In this document: in pieces, positions 18,017 through 26,364 of the stretch
Numbering within the stretch: position 1 is the first letter of the stretch
How the letters are laid out: each line of letters opens with the position of its first letter
From: Paenibacillus sp. JNUCC32
Lineage (GTDB): Bacteria > Bacillota > Bacilli > Paenibacillales > Paenibacillaceae
Reading direction: 5' to 3'
Length of the DNA stretch: 64,000 nt
Assembly: GCF_014863545.1 (NCBI RefSeq)
Contig: NZ_CP062260.1
Coordinates: 868,001 to 932,000, forward strand
Notes under the pieces: model-generated
What the model was told of the DNA's origin: nothing
The model's input: only the letters and a program-made list of their open reading frames with translations
Database searches by the model: none
Made by a program: the position numbers and the translations under genes

Positions 18017-18682
18017 ATCGAGTTTAAAATAAAAGGGATTGCCTTTGATATGGATAATACGCTGCTGCATTCCAGCATTGATTTTGGAGCGATGAAAAGA
18101 GACATCTATGCCTTTTTGTGCAGTCATAGCATTCTGCCCCCCGGCCTATCCATGGATACCCATACCACCTCGACCGTCATCGCTGAAGCCATGAATACGG
18201 GGCAGCTGTCGGAAGAGCTGAGCTGCATGATGTGGGATATCGCCAAGGACCATGAGATCCAAGGGATGACGGGAGCAAAACTTGAAGATGGAGCTATGGA
18301 GCTCGTCCAGGAATTATATGGACAGCTGCATCTTGCTATCGTGACGAATAACGCGGTGGAAGCAGCGATGACTGCACTCGAAGAGAACCGGATTGCTCAT
18401 TACTTCGATCTCATTATCGGCAGGGAAGCCATGGGCTTATTAAAGCCTGCACCGGATGGATATATGGCGGTGCTGAGGCATTTTCACCATACATCGCCGG
18501 AGGAATGGCTGTCTGTCGGAGATGCCTGGGTGGACGGCAAGGCCTCCGAGAGCGCCGGAATTCCGTTTATCGCATATCGTGGGGACATCGCCAAAATGAA
18601 CCGCATGGGAGTTTTTCCGTTTGCCGAGATTCAGGACATACAAGAAGTCTTGGGGTATCTTCAGCCGCGTATCACTAAATAA
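18017..18682 (+). CDS. HAD family hydrolase with no canonical start codon before its catalytic Asp
   Basis: About 220 residues of a HAD phosphatase. Motif I is FDMDNTLL, motif II is VTNN, the motif III Lys is in LLKPAPDG, and motif IV is GDAWVDG. The first in-frame ATG (18050) codes the Met inside motif I, so starting there would delete the nucleophile Asp. Upstream the frame is open only to a TGA at 18008-18010 and contains no ATG, GTG or TTG. The best-placed codon is ATC at 18017, ten bases behind GGGAG, giving an N-terminus that aligns well with the family. Either a rare start is used, or the start codon has mutated (ATG to ATC), or there is a sequence error. Boundary is therefore uncertain; the function call is good. 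Confidence 0.7.
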   Translation: MEFKIKGIAFDMDNTLLHSSIDFGAMKRDIYAFLCSHSILPPGLSMDTHTTSTVIAEAMNTGQLSEELSCMMWDIAKDHEIQGMTGAKLEDGAMELVQELYGQLHLAIVTNNAVEAAMTALEENRIAHYFDLIIGREAMGLLKPAPDGYMAVLRHFHHTSPEEWLSVGDAWVDGKASESAGIPFIAYRGDIAKMNRMGVFPFAEIQDIQEVLGYLQPRITK

Positions 18683-18702
18683 ATCTTGGAGGTGCCAACC
18701 CT

Positions 18703-18792
18703 ATGCTGAGTTTTATAAGGGAAATTCCTCAAAAGAATGAGGTCGTTCGCAGAGCCGGTATTCTGTCGGGCATGCTGACCGAGGTTATGTGA
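18703..18792 (+). CDS. 29-residue ORF overlapping the next small membrane-protein gene
   Basis: A short ORF starting MLSFIREIP and ending LTEVM, preceded by a good RBS (TTGGAGGTG). Its stop overlaps the next start in ATGTGATG, a layout typical of translational coupling. It could be a leader peptide or the leftover N-terminus of a larger gene. I recognise no family. Confidence 0.4.
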   Translation: MLSFIREIPQKNEVVRRAGILSGMLTEVM

Positions 18793-19073
18793 TGAGATGG
18801 TATTTGTCCCATGTGTCTCTGACATTATTTATCTGCATCACCTTGTTCACGCTGTACAGCTTCATGTTTCCGCCGGATGCAGGCAGTCCCTTACAGGGAC
18901 TGTCGTATGCGTCGATTCTTCTGTTGTCGCCCGTGGGGATTCTGTTGGCACTCATTAGCATGACTCGTGGTGAACTATCACGAACCGGTATCACAGCCGT
19001 TGTAGGGCATTCCGTACTGCTATTATTTCTTTTTCTATACATGACACTGGGATACCTGATTCTCGGTGTGTAA
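18792..19073 (+). CDS. Small membrane protein of unknown function
   Basis: 93 residues with three hydrophobic segments (about 5-25, 38-57 and 68-90). It starts at the ATG at 18792 (or GTG at 18789) and overlaps the stop of the 29-residue ORF upstream, which probably provides its ribosomes by coupling. I recognise no family. Confidence 0.55.
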   Translation: MRWYLSHVSLTLFICITLFTLYSFMFPPDAGSPLQGLSYASILLLSPVGILLALISMTRGELSRTGITAVVGHSVLLLFLFLYMTLGYLILGV

Positions 19074-19283
19074 GGTTACCAAAGAAAGGGCAAGTCATGC
19101 CTGCTCTCCGTTCATTCGTTCCCAATGCCTGCAAACAATGTATCCAACACCCGATGTACTAGGATTCAACGGCTTCATTTGCCCGGCGGGGCCTTCATTC
19201 CGAGCGGTGAAGCCTTCCCGATGCGGCGCTAACAGCCCTGGCTCAGAAATAAACGCACATTGAAGCGAAATAAGCAATTAAGC

Positions 19284-19314
19284 TTTACCATCTTCATCCC
19301 GGAAGTTGTATAAT
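19284..19314 (+). promoter_or_regulatory. Possible promoter for the HAD-IIB/OPRT pair
   Basis: TTTACC, 19 bases, TATAAT. The -10 is perfect, the spacing long. It lies about 100 bases before the HAD gene in a 343-base gap (19074-19416) where I see no other feature; short ORFs there have no support. Confidence 0.4.
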
Positions 19315-19416
19315 CATGGAAGACGTCTAACTCACACGTATGGTCCAGTCTTGGCATGAGCTATTCTAAGGCTGGGTTTTGTCACATACCGGACGGCGAA
19401 GGAGGACTGCTTCACT

Positions 19417-20295
19417 ATGAAAAAAAGAGCATATATTACGGATCTCGACGGGACGCTTCTGCGATCGGATCAAACCTTATCACCCTATACGATGAACGTT
19501 GTCACGGATGCATTGGAGCGGGACTTGATCGTCACGTATGCGACTGCCCGCGGCTATATTAGCGCTCAAAGCGTCGTTTCGGATATCCCGTGGAAATACC
19601 CCGTGATTCTATATAACGGCGCTTTGATATATGACGGGTCGAATCAAACCGTTGTGGATGGATACTGGCTGGAGCGCGACATTTCGAATGAGATTATCTG
19701 CGTTGGGAAAAAGCACGGCATTACACCCTTTTATTTCTCGCTCGATAAGGACCAGCGGGAGCGTGTTCTGCATGAGACGCTGCGCAGAGAGGGAGAGATG
19801 ACCTTCTATGCCGGCCGCCCCCATGATCCGCGATTCCTGGAAGTGAAGAACTTGAACTGTCCACCGGATTACCGGACGTTGGCTCTTACCTACATCGGAT
19901 TACATGAAGAATTGGAGCCGATTCGGCAAGAGGTCACGGCATTATACGGCGACGTGATTCATGCTCATATGATGCCGGATTATTACATTCGCAACCACTA
20001 TTTCCTCGAATTCAGCCATGCCAAAGCAAACAAAAGAGACGGCCTCCAATTATGGTCCGCCCACATGGGGATTGATCTGGAGAACACGGTGGTGTTCGGC
20101 GACCACATCAATGATGTCGGCTTGTTCGAGGCCGGAGGCACGCGGATCGCGGTCCGGAATGCGCACGAGACAATCCAGCAGCTGGCTGATCATACTATCG
20201 ACTCGAATGAGCTGGATGGCGTGGCGCATTATATCGAGCAGCAGATGGAACTGGCGGGAGAGCATACGATTATATCCACACTGGGAGGATCATGA
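19417..20295 (+). CDS. HAD-IIB (Cof-type) phosphatase
   Basis: 292 residues. Motif I is DLDGTLLRSDQTLS, motif II lies in TYATARG, and motif IV is VFGDHINDVGLFEAGG followed by RIAVRNA. The long cap between motifs II and III marks the Cof/YbjI subgroup, which dephosphorylates sugar phosphates or nucleotide cofactors. The ATG follows AAGGAGG about a dozen bases upstream. Its stop overlaps the start of the phosphoribosyltransferase gene (ATGA), so the two are translationally coupled and probably functionally linked. Confidence 0.88.
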   Translation: MKKRAYITDLDGTLLRSDQTLSPYTMNVVTDALERDLIVTYATARGYISAQSVVSDIPWKYPVILYNGALIYDGSNQTVVDGYWLERDISNEIICVGKKHGITPFYFSLDKDQRERVLHETLRREGEMTFYAGRPHDPRFLEVKNLNCPPDYRTLALTYIGLHEELEPIRQEVTALYGDVIHAHMMPDYYIRNHYFLEFSHAKANKRDGLQLWSAHMGIDLENTVVFGDHINDVGLFEAGGTRIAVRNAHETIQQLADHTIDSNELDGVAHYIEQQMELAGEHTIISTLGGS

Positions 20296-20825
20296 TGACG
20301 TTGAATTTGGCAAAGGAAATCTATGATGTAACCCATTTAACAGGAACCTTTACTTTACGCTCGGGTCAAACGTCTCATGAGTATTTTGATAAATACATGT
20401 TTGAGTCAGATCCCGCTATTCTGGCCCAAGTAGCTGAGGAGCTGGTCGGGCTTATCCCTGAAGACACGGAAGTGTTAGCAGGACTTGAAATGGGAGGAAT
20501 TCCGATTGCAACTGCGCTATCCTTGAAGTCAGGCACTCCGTCCGCATTTGTAAGAAAAAAAGCAAAGGAATACGGCACCTGCAAATTGGCGGAAGGTGCG
20601 GACATTAAGGGTAAACGCGTATGTGTGATTGAGGACGTGGTGACGACAGGAGGACAAATCTTGTTAAGCGTTCACGATTTGAGAGAAGCTGGAGCGGTCG
20701 TCGAGCATGTCATTTGCGTCATTGAACGTAATCCGGCAGGAAGACAGAAACTGGAGGAAGCCGGTCTTACTTTGCATTCCCTGTTCAAAATGGAGGAGCT
20801 TTTAGCTGCAGGGAATATTGATTAG
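20292..20825 (+). CDS. Orotate phosphoribosyltransferase-like protein (short PyrE paralogue)
   Basis: 177 residues of the type I phosphoribosyltransferase fold. The PRPP loop is VCVIEDVVTTGGQ (residues 110-122). The pattern THLTGTFTLRSGQTSHEYFDKY at the N-terminus and FVRKKAKEYG are typical of orotate phosphoribosyltransferase, which makes OMP from orotate and PRPP. It is shorter than the usual PyrE (about 205-215) and lies outside any pyrimidine operon, coupled to a HAD phosphatase. It may be a salvage enzyme for another base. The start ATG overlaps the upstream stop; GGGAGG lies just ahead. Confidence 0.82.
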   Translation: MMTLNLAKEIYDVTHLTGTFTLRSGQTSHEYFDKYMFESDPAILAQVAEELVGLIPEDTEVLAGLEMGGIPIATALSLKSGTPSAFVRKKAKEYGTCKLAEGADIKGKRVCVIEDVVTTGGQILLSVHDLREAGAVVEHVICVIERNPAGRQKLEEAGLTLHSLFKMEELLAAGNID

Positions 20826-20949
20826 GCTTGAGAAGAACATTACGAAACATTTCAACGGCCGGACGGTTTGTTCAAGAGGAACTATCGCCTGCATCTCACG
20901 GCTGGTTAAATCTCAGCGTGATGTTCAGACCTCCGTCGTTATTTATAAC

Positions 20950-21816
20950 TCATGATCTTCCCTTCATCTCAAAATTGACCTTAACCAGCTCGGCAAAAGC
21001 GGATAACGCCTTGTTCCTGAACCGGTCGTTGCGCCGGACCAGGCTTGTCGAGGTGTGCCGGAAGGCTTCCGGGATCGAGTAGCTGCCCAGATTGGCATAT
21101 TCTCCGCTTAAGACGGAGCTGGGGAGCAGCGCAGCCGCAAGTCCTGACCGCACGATGCTGAGCTGGGTTTCCAACGAGGAGACCTCGATCATATTGGTTA
21201 GCGGAATGCCTTCGCTCAGCAACCATGCTTCAAGGGCGCTTCGAAACGGGCATCCCGCGGGGGCTACGGCCCATTTGGTTACCGCAAGATCGGGAAAGGG
21301 CTGCTCTTTGGATTTGGTCAACAGCATGACTTCATCCTCTTCTATATAATCGGCTACCAGCTTCGGCGGAATGGTTCCTGTCACAAAAGCCCCGTCCAGC
21401 TGATAGTTCAGAACTTGAGTAATCAGCTCCGAGGAGCTGCCGGTCAACAGGGACAGCGTGACGTCAGGGTACTTGGTTTGATAGTCGGACAAGGATTGAA
21501 TGAAGTGCCCGCAATGAACCGTGTCCACGACGCCAATGGCTAATGAACCGCTTGGATACGGCTGTTCCTGCACGGTTCTCACTGCTTCTTCGGTCAGGTT
21601 GATGATGGTACACGCATAGTCCAGGAACATACGCCCTTTCTCCGTCAAGGTGACTCCATTGGAGTGCCTGTTAAACAAGGGAACCCCCAATTCATTCTCC
21701 AGTTTTTTGACCCGTGCCGTTACATTCGACTGCACATACCCAAGCTGCTCCGCGGCGCGGGTGATGTTACCTTCCTCCGCAATCCTGAGAAAAACCCTTA
21801 GATCAGTAAGCTCCAT
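20950..21816 (-). CDS. LysR family regulator, likely controls the adjacent ykkCD pair
   Basis: 288 residues. The N-terminal winged HTH is typical: LRVFLRIAEEGNITRAAEQL, then SNVTARVKKLENELGVPLFN and LTEKG. The effector domain follows (SLAIGVVDTVHCGHF onward) and resembles the CysL/YwqM-like group. It starts at an ATG behind AAGGAGAGGAG. It is divergent from the SMR genes, with 144 bases between starts that contain two palindromes and its own promoter, so autoregulation and control of the pump pair are likely. The inducer is unknown. Confidence 0.9.
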   Translation of the reverse strand: MELTDLRVFLRIAEEGNITRAAEQLGYVQSNVTARVKKLENELGVPLFNRHSNGVTLTEKGRMFLDYACTIINLTEEAVRTVQEQPYPSGSLAIGVVDTVHCGHFIQSLSDYQTKYPDVTLSLLTGSSSELITQVLNYQLDGAFVTGTIPPKLVADYIEEDEVMLLTKSKEQPFPDLAVTKWAVAPAGCPFRSALEAWLLSEGIPLTNMIEVSSLETQLSIVRSGLAAALLPSSVLSGEYANLGSYSIPEAFRHTSTSLVRRNDRFRNKALSAFAELVKVNFEMKGRS

Positions 21817-21849
21817 GCCAACACTCCTCTCCTTCAGACATCACTAAAA

Positions 21850-21877
21850 ATGATGGCATCATTATTAATGATCATTA
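21850..21877. promoter_or_regulatory. Double palindrome, candidate LysR operator between LysR and ykkC
   Basis: ATGATG-G-CATCAT (21850-21862) is a perfect 13-bp palindrome and TAATGATCATTA (21866-21877) a perfect 12-bp one. They sit 34-61 bases before the LysR start. The second overlaps a LysR-facing -10 (TATAAT read on the minus strand, plus positions 21873-21878), whose -35 may be TTGTAA, 18 bases away. Confidence 0.55.
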
Positions 21878-21960
21878 TACAGCATGCCAAATTTGGATTA
21901 CAATCACAACGACATCATAAACCGATTTAAACAAATACAGAGTGGAAGGGATGTTGGAGG

Positions 21961-22308
21961 ATGAAGAAGGCATGGTGGCTCTTATTATTGGCGGGAGCGC
22001 TGGAGGTTGTCTGGGTATCCGGTTTAAAACATTCCGATGTATGGTGGCAGTGGGTCATCACCATCGCATCGATCGTATTCAGTTTTAAAGTTTTTTTGGA
22101 CTCCGCGGCGAAGCTTCCCATCGGCACGGTCTATGTGATCTTCACGGGACTCGGCACAGCCGGCACGGTGCTGGTGGAGATTCTCGTGTTTGGCGAGGAA
22201 GCGAATCCCGTCAAGCTCCTACTGATTGGCATGCTGGCCGCAGGCGTGCTGGGGCTTAAGCTGGTCACGAAGGATACGGATCGTCAAGCGAAGGAGCGTG
22301 GCGTCTAA
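21961..22308 (+). CDS. ykkC: SMR efflux subunit, YkkC-like
   Basis: 115 residues with four membrane helices and the small multidrug resistance pattern. The essential membrane Glu is in GALEVVWVSGLKHSD (Glu at about residue 14), and GTVYVIFTGLGTAGTVL marks helix 3. It closely resembles B. subtilis YkkC, one half of a heterodimeric SMR exporter (drugs; in some bacteria guanidinium). The ATG follows GGAAGGG by ten bases. It overlaps the next gene (TAATG). No guanidine riboswitch fits in the short leader; control probably comes from the divergent LysR. Confidence 0.9.
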   Translation: MKKAWWLLLLAGALEVVWVSGLKHSDVWWQWVITIASIVFSFKVFLDSAAKLPIGTVYVIFTGLGTAGTVLVEILVFGEEANPVKLLLIGMLAAGVLGLKLVTKDTDRQAKERGV

Positions 22309-22622
22309 TGGAATGGATCGCTCTGATTGCAGCCGGGTTGTGCGAGGTACTGGGTGTCATTGCCTTAAGACGGGTAACCCTGAATCGCAGCTGGGGATCC
22401 TACGTTTTTTTAGCCTGTTCGCTTGGCTCCAGTTTCCTGCTGCTGACGTATGCGATGAATTTCATTTCCATGGGAACCGCCTACGCGATTTGGACGGGAA
22501 TGGGGACGGCAGGAAGCACGCTGCTGGGGATGTTTGCGTTCGGAGAACCGAAGGAATGGCGTCGTATGTTCTTCATCGCTTTGATTCTTGCTTCAGCCAT
22601 CGGACTTAAGATTATGACGTAA
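22308..22622 (+). CDS. ykkD: SMR efflux subunit, YkkD-like
   Basis: 104 residues, four helices. IALIAAGLCEVLGVIAL carries the membrane Glu, and GTAYAIWTGMGTAGSTL is the helix-3 signature. The C-terminus (FFIALILASAIGLKIMT) is nearly as in B. subtilis YkkD. It is the second subunit of the paired SMR pump; its start overlaps the stop of ykkC, which fits a heterodimer made in equal amounts. Confidence 0.9.
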   Translation: MEWIALIAAGLCEVLGVIALRRVTLNRSWGSYVFLACSLGSSFLLLTYAMNFISMGTAYAIWTGMGTAGSTLLGMFAFGEPKEWRRMFFIALILASAIGLKIMT

Positions 22623-22763
22623 CCAGTCGGGGCGTACAGAATTTCATAGACTGTGAAGGATATTCGGATTTGTATATAGAATTTACATATAGTTTGGTGA
22701 TTTGAAGCTATGCAATCAAACGCCAGGATGCATTTTTTATTTTGGAAAGGACAGGTGTATCTT

Positions 22764-24458
22764 ATGAAATTCAGCGAGTATCGCTATGAACGCCCCGACG
22801 TAAAAGCTTTTGAGCAAAAGTTCAAGGAACAACTGAACGCCTTCACCTCCGCCGGCACGTACGAGGAACAGGATGAGGCGATGACCCGTATTAACAAACT
22901 TCGCAGCGAGATGGATACCCTGAGCCAACTGGTGTACATCCGCCACTCGATTGATACGAACGACGAGTTCTATAAGGCAGAGCAGGATTTCTTCGACGAG
23001 AACGGACCGGTCATCCAGGAATACATAACGGATTATTACCGCGCCCTCGTGGATTCGAAATTCAGAGCCCAGCTGGAGGACAAATGGGGACGGCAGCTGT
23101 TCCAGCTGGCAGAGTTATCGCTCAAAACCTTCAGCCCTGAGATCATCGAGGATTTGCAGCAGGAGAACAAGCTGACCACGGAATATGCGAAGCTGATCGC
23201 TTCTGCAAAAATCCAGTTCGAAGGCGAAGAACGCACCCTGTCGCAGCTGATTCCGTTCCAGCAATCGACGGATCGCGATATGCGCAAACGCGCAATGGAG
23301 GCTTCCAGCGGTTTCATGGCCGAGAACGAAGCCACCTTCGACCGCATCTATGATGATCTGGTCAAGGTGAGAACCAAGATTGCCAAGAAGCTTGGCTTCA
23401 ACAATTACGTAGAGCTGGGTTATGCCCGCATGGCCCGCACGGATTACAATGCGGAGATGGTGGCTAATTTCCGTAACCAGGTGCTCGAGCATATCGTTCC
23501 GGTTGCGTCCAAGCTGAAAGAACGTCAGCAGAAGCGGATCGATGTGGACCAACTGCTGTACTACGACGAGAATTTTTCCTTCAAATCGGGGAATGCCACG
23601 CCGAAGGGCGACCCGGATTGGATCGTGAACAACGGCGCGAAGATGTACGAGGAATTGTCTCCGGAAACTCACGAGTTCTTCACCTTCATGCAGGAGAACG
23701 GCCTTATGGACCTGGTTGCCAAAAAAGGCAAGCAGAGCGGCGGATACTGTACCTATATCAGCGAGTACGGCGCACCGTTTATCTTCTCCAACTTCAACGG
23801 GACTTCCGGCGATATTGACGTGCTGACGCACGAAGCCGGTCATGCGTTCCAAGTGTACGAGAGCAGAGGTTTCGAGGTGCCGGAGTATGGATTCCCGACT
23901 TATGAGGCATGCGAAATCCATTCCATGAGCATGGAATTCTTCACTTGGCCGTGGATGGACCGCTTCTTCGAGGACGAGGCGGATAAATACCGCTTCGACC
24001 ATCTGGCGAGCGGACTCATCTTCATTCCTTACGGGGTGACGGTTGATGAATTCCAGCACTTCGTTTATGAAAATCCGGATGCTACGCCGGCGGAACGGAA
24101 ACAGGCATGGCGCGAGATCGAGCGGAAATATCTGCCGCACCGGAACTATGATGATAATACGTATCTGGAGCAAGGCGGCTTCTGGCATAAACAAGGACAT
24201 ATCTTCAATTCGCCGTTCTATTATATCGACTATACGCTGGCTCAAATCTGTGCATTCCAATTCTGGAAGAAGATGCACGAGGACCAATCCGCGGCATGGG
24301 CGGATTATCTGCACCTGTGCCGTCAAGGCGGAAGCAAATCCTTCACTGAATTGGTGAAGGTCGCAGGACTGATCTCTCCATTCGAGGATGGCTGCGTCAC
24401 TTCCGTCATCGGCAGCATCGAAGCTTGGCTGGACAGCGTGGACGATACAGCTCTTTAA
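22764..24458 (+). CDS. M3 family oligoendopeptidase (PepF-like)
   Basis: 564 residues from the ATG at 22764 (MKFSEYRYERP). The frame is open from 22710, but GGAAAGGACAGGTG sits at the right distance for 22764. The zinc site is LTHEAGHAFQ, with His356, Glu357 and His360, and the third ligand Glu follows in CEIHSMSMEFF. The pattern is that of the M3B oligoendopeptidase F-like group, cytoplasmic enzymes that cut short peptides. It is a single-gene unit with a strong terminator about 25 bases downstream. Confidence 0.93.
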   Translation: MKFSEYRYERPDVKAFEQKFKEQLNAFTSAGTYEEQDEAMTRINKLRSEMDTLSQLVYIRHSIDTNDEFYKAEQDFFDENGPVIQEYITDYYRALVDSKFRAQLEDKWGRQLFQLAELSLKTFSPEIIEDLQQENKLTTEYAKLIASAKIQFEGEERTLSQLIPFQQSTDRDMRKRAMEASSGFMAENEATFDRIYDDLVKVRTKIAKKLGFNNYVELGYARMARTDYNAEMVANFRNQVLEHIVPVASKLKERQQKRIDVDQLLYYDENFSFKSGNATPKGDPDWIVNNGAKMYEELSPETHEFFTFMQENGLMDLVAKKGKQSGGYCTYISEYGAPFIFSNFNGTSGDIDVLTHEAGHAFQVYESRGFEVPEYGFPTYEACEIHSMSMEFFTWPWMDRFFEDEADKYRFDHLASGLIFIPYGVTVDEFQHFVYENPDATPAERKQAWREIERKYLPHRNYDDNTYLEQGGFWHKQGHIFNSPFYYIDYTLAQICAFQFWKKMHEDQSAAWADYLHLCRQGGSKSFTELVKVAGLISPFEDGCVTSVIGSIEAWLDSVDDTAL

Positions 24459-24481
24459 ATCGTAAATAAGTTATGCAAAGA

Positions 24482-24533
24482 CATGCAGGAGCACACGAGT
24501 GGGTACATACTCAGGTGTTTCCTGCATGTTTTT
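24482..24533 (+). terminator. Intrinsic terminator after the M3 peptidase gene
   Basis: CATGCAGGAGCACACGAGT pairs imperfectly with ACTCAGGTGTTTCCTGCATG and is followed by TTTTT. The stem is about 18 bp. Confidence 0.78.
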
Positions 24534-24597
24534 CATAGTGAGCATCTCAAAACGCGGCTCACTTTTTAATGCCCATAAACCAGGAGGAATAAAGACC

Positions 24598-25479
24598 ATG
24601 ATTACGTACAAACCGTTAAGCGAGCTTCCGATCCGGGAAGTATCCGAGCTTTGGAATCTCTCGTTTGAAGGCTACATGGTGAACGCTTCCATGCCGCTGG
24701 ACCGCTTCATTGCCCGGATCGGGAATGACGCTTTATGTCTGGAGCGCTCACTCGCTTGTTACGTGGATGGCGTACCCGCCGGCATCGTCATGAACAGCTT
24801 TCGATTGGATCGCGGCGAATCCATTGCGCGTAACGGAGGGACGGCAATAGCTCCGGATTTCCGGGGCAAAGGGATCGGCAAATCCATGATGGAGAAAAAC
24901 GACGACCTCTATAAGGAGCAAGGCGTGCGCCGTGCCTATTTAGAGGCGATTAGCACGAATGCGGCCGCGATTCGCCTTTATGAAAGCGTCGGATATGAAA
25001 TCATCGATCGGCTGCTCATCATGACAAATGATCAATCGTTAGAGACGCAGGATCATCAGAATGCATCGACTCCGTTTACGTTGGTCAGAGGCCTAGCCGC
25101 GGAGGCTGCCTCCGCAGACTTCTATCGATCCGGCGAAGTCTGGCAGACAGACGCTGCCAGTATCAAGGACGGCGAGTGCGTGCTTGTTTATGAAGGGGAA
25201 GAACTTGTGGGCTACGGTTTGTTCAAGCGGGCGTTCGATGCTGCGGGCCGTTTGCAGGCCACCACGCTATTCCGCTGTGAAGCCGCTCCTGGTTACCGGG
25301 AAGCCAAAGCCGTGTTGAAAGCAGCCGCGCTCGAGATGATGCAGCCTGGTTCCACTTGCAAGCGATCCGCATTCAATATCAGGGCTTCGCATAAGGAATT
25401 GGTGGATGTGCTGGAGGCGCTTGGTTTCGCCAGCTCGATGGAGCAGGTGCTTATGGTCCGCGACTACAACGCTACATAG
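24598..25479 (+). CDS. GNAT family N-acetyltransferase with two GNAT-like halves
   Basis: About 293 residues from the ATG at 24598, which follows AGGAGG. The N-terminal GNAT domain has the acetyl-CoA loop PDFRGKGIGKSMM and a following NAAAIRLYESVGYEI. The C-terminal half (LVYEGEELVGYGLFKR onward) looks like a second, degenerate GNAT unit, an arrangement known in tandem GNAT proteins. The acceptor substrate is unknown. A Nudix gene follows 38 bases later. Confidence 0.85.
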   Translation: MITYKPLSELPIREVSELWNLSFEGYMVNASMPLDRFIARIGNDALCLERSLACYVDGVPAGIVMNSFRLDRGESIARNGGTAIAPDFRGKGIGKSMMEKNDDLYKEQGVRRAYLEAISTNAAAIRLYESVGYEIIDRLLIMTNDQSLETQDHQNASTPFTLVRGLAAEAASADFYRSGEVWQTDAASIKDGECVLVYEGEELVGYGLFKRAFDAAGRLQATTLFRCEAAPGYREAKAVLKAAALEMMQPGSTCKRSAFNIRASHKELVDVLEALGFASSMEQVLMVRDYNAT

Positions 25480-25517
25480 GTTGTATGAATATCTGCAAGG
25501 CTGGAGGAATTACGCTT

Positions 25518-26063
25518 ATGAAAAAAAGCACGGATCTAACCCTGTATCCGGCCCTATCGAACGATATCCATTGGGGCGTGGTGCGAGCCCGTTTTGCCCT
25601 GGGCGAAGATTTCGAAGAATCGATGGTCAGCAATGTCACGATTATTCCATTCGCCGGGGAACGCTGCGTTATTTTTCAGATAGCGGACGGCAGCTGGGAG
25701 CTTCCTGGCGGAACCCTGGAGCCTGGCGAGTCTTATATCGAGGGACTCCGGCGGGAAGTTAGGGAGGAGCTTGGCGCAAAACTCGAGTCATACCGGGTCT
25801 TTGGCCAGTTTCGCTGCGAGTCCAGCAGCAAGACGCCTTATCGGCCGCATATTCCCCATCCTCAATTTGTCCGATTGGTTGGGTACGGGGATGTACGCAT
25901 CGTTGGGGAGCCGCTGAATCCCGTGGATGGGGAGCAGGTCATCGCAGTGGAGGCGGTTTATCTGGAGGTAGCCGTAAGACGATTGGAGGAGACGGGCAGG
26001 CAGGATATCGCGGATCTTTACAAGCTGGCATATACCATACGACAAGGTGACCGCTTAGAGTAA
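25518..26063 (+). CDS. Nudix hydrolase
   Basis: 181 residues from the ATG at 25518, behind GGAGG; the frame is open from 25485 but without an RBS. The Nudix box is complete: GGTLEPGESYIEGLRREVREELGAKL. Substrate unknown; the N-terminal strand region (SNDIHWGVVRARFAL) and C-terminal helix are not diagnostic. It follows the GNAT gene and may share its transcript. Confidence 0.88.
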   Translation: MKKSTDLTLYPALSNDIHWGVVRARFALGEDFEESMVSNVTIIPFAGERCVIFQIADGSWELPGGTLEPGESYIEGLRREVREELGAKLESYRVFGQFRCESSSKTPYRPHIPHPQFVRLVGYGDVRIVGEPLNPVDGEQVIAVEAVYLEVAVRRLEETGRQDIADLYKLAYTIRQGDRLE

Positions 26064-26095
26064 TCGACGATGACTCACTAGGTAGGGAGGATCGG

Positions 26096-26361
26096 TTGTG
26101 GGATCTGCCTTACATCCATCCGACATGCCTGAGCAAGATCGAGCTGACCGATGACGTCCCTTCCATCCTCCTGCATGGGGATGTCAGTCATTATAGGGAG
26201 GAGCAAGGCATTTAATGGTCGTCTGAGAAATATGTTGCATGAGGAACTCCACCCCCAAATTTCCCCGAATCGAGGGGCAGTTGCTGAGTGAGACCATGAA
26301 TCAGGATGGGTTTTATAAGTTCGATCATAGGGGGAGCGCGCTGTTCAGAAAAGAGGTGTAG
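26096..26361 (+). pseudogene. Possible gene remnant: two short ORFs in a 301-base gap
   Basis: Two short reading frames fill this gap. The first (26096-26215, TTG start behind AGGGAGG, 39 codons) begins LWDLPYIHP and includes ILLHGDVSHY. The second (26239-26361, 40 codons) reads like a protein C-terminus (DGFYKFDHRGSALFRKEV). Neither is recognised. The coding-like residue mix in different frames suggests a decayed or deleted gene, not a functional one. Confidence 0.35.
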
Positions 26362-26364
26362 ATA

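Noticed and set aside
19066..19277. Short ORFs on both strands in the 343-base gap
   Set aside because: Neither has an RBS or recognisable motif, and they overlap each other.
21817..21960. Guanidine riboswitch upstream of ykkC
   Set aside because: The leader is too short and no pairing pattern of that RNA could be traced by eye.
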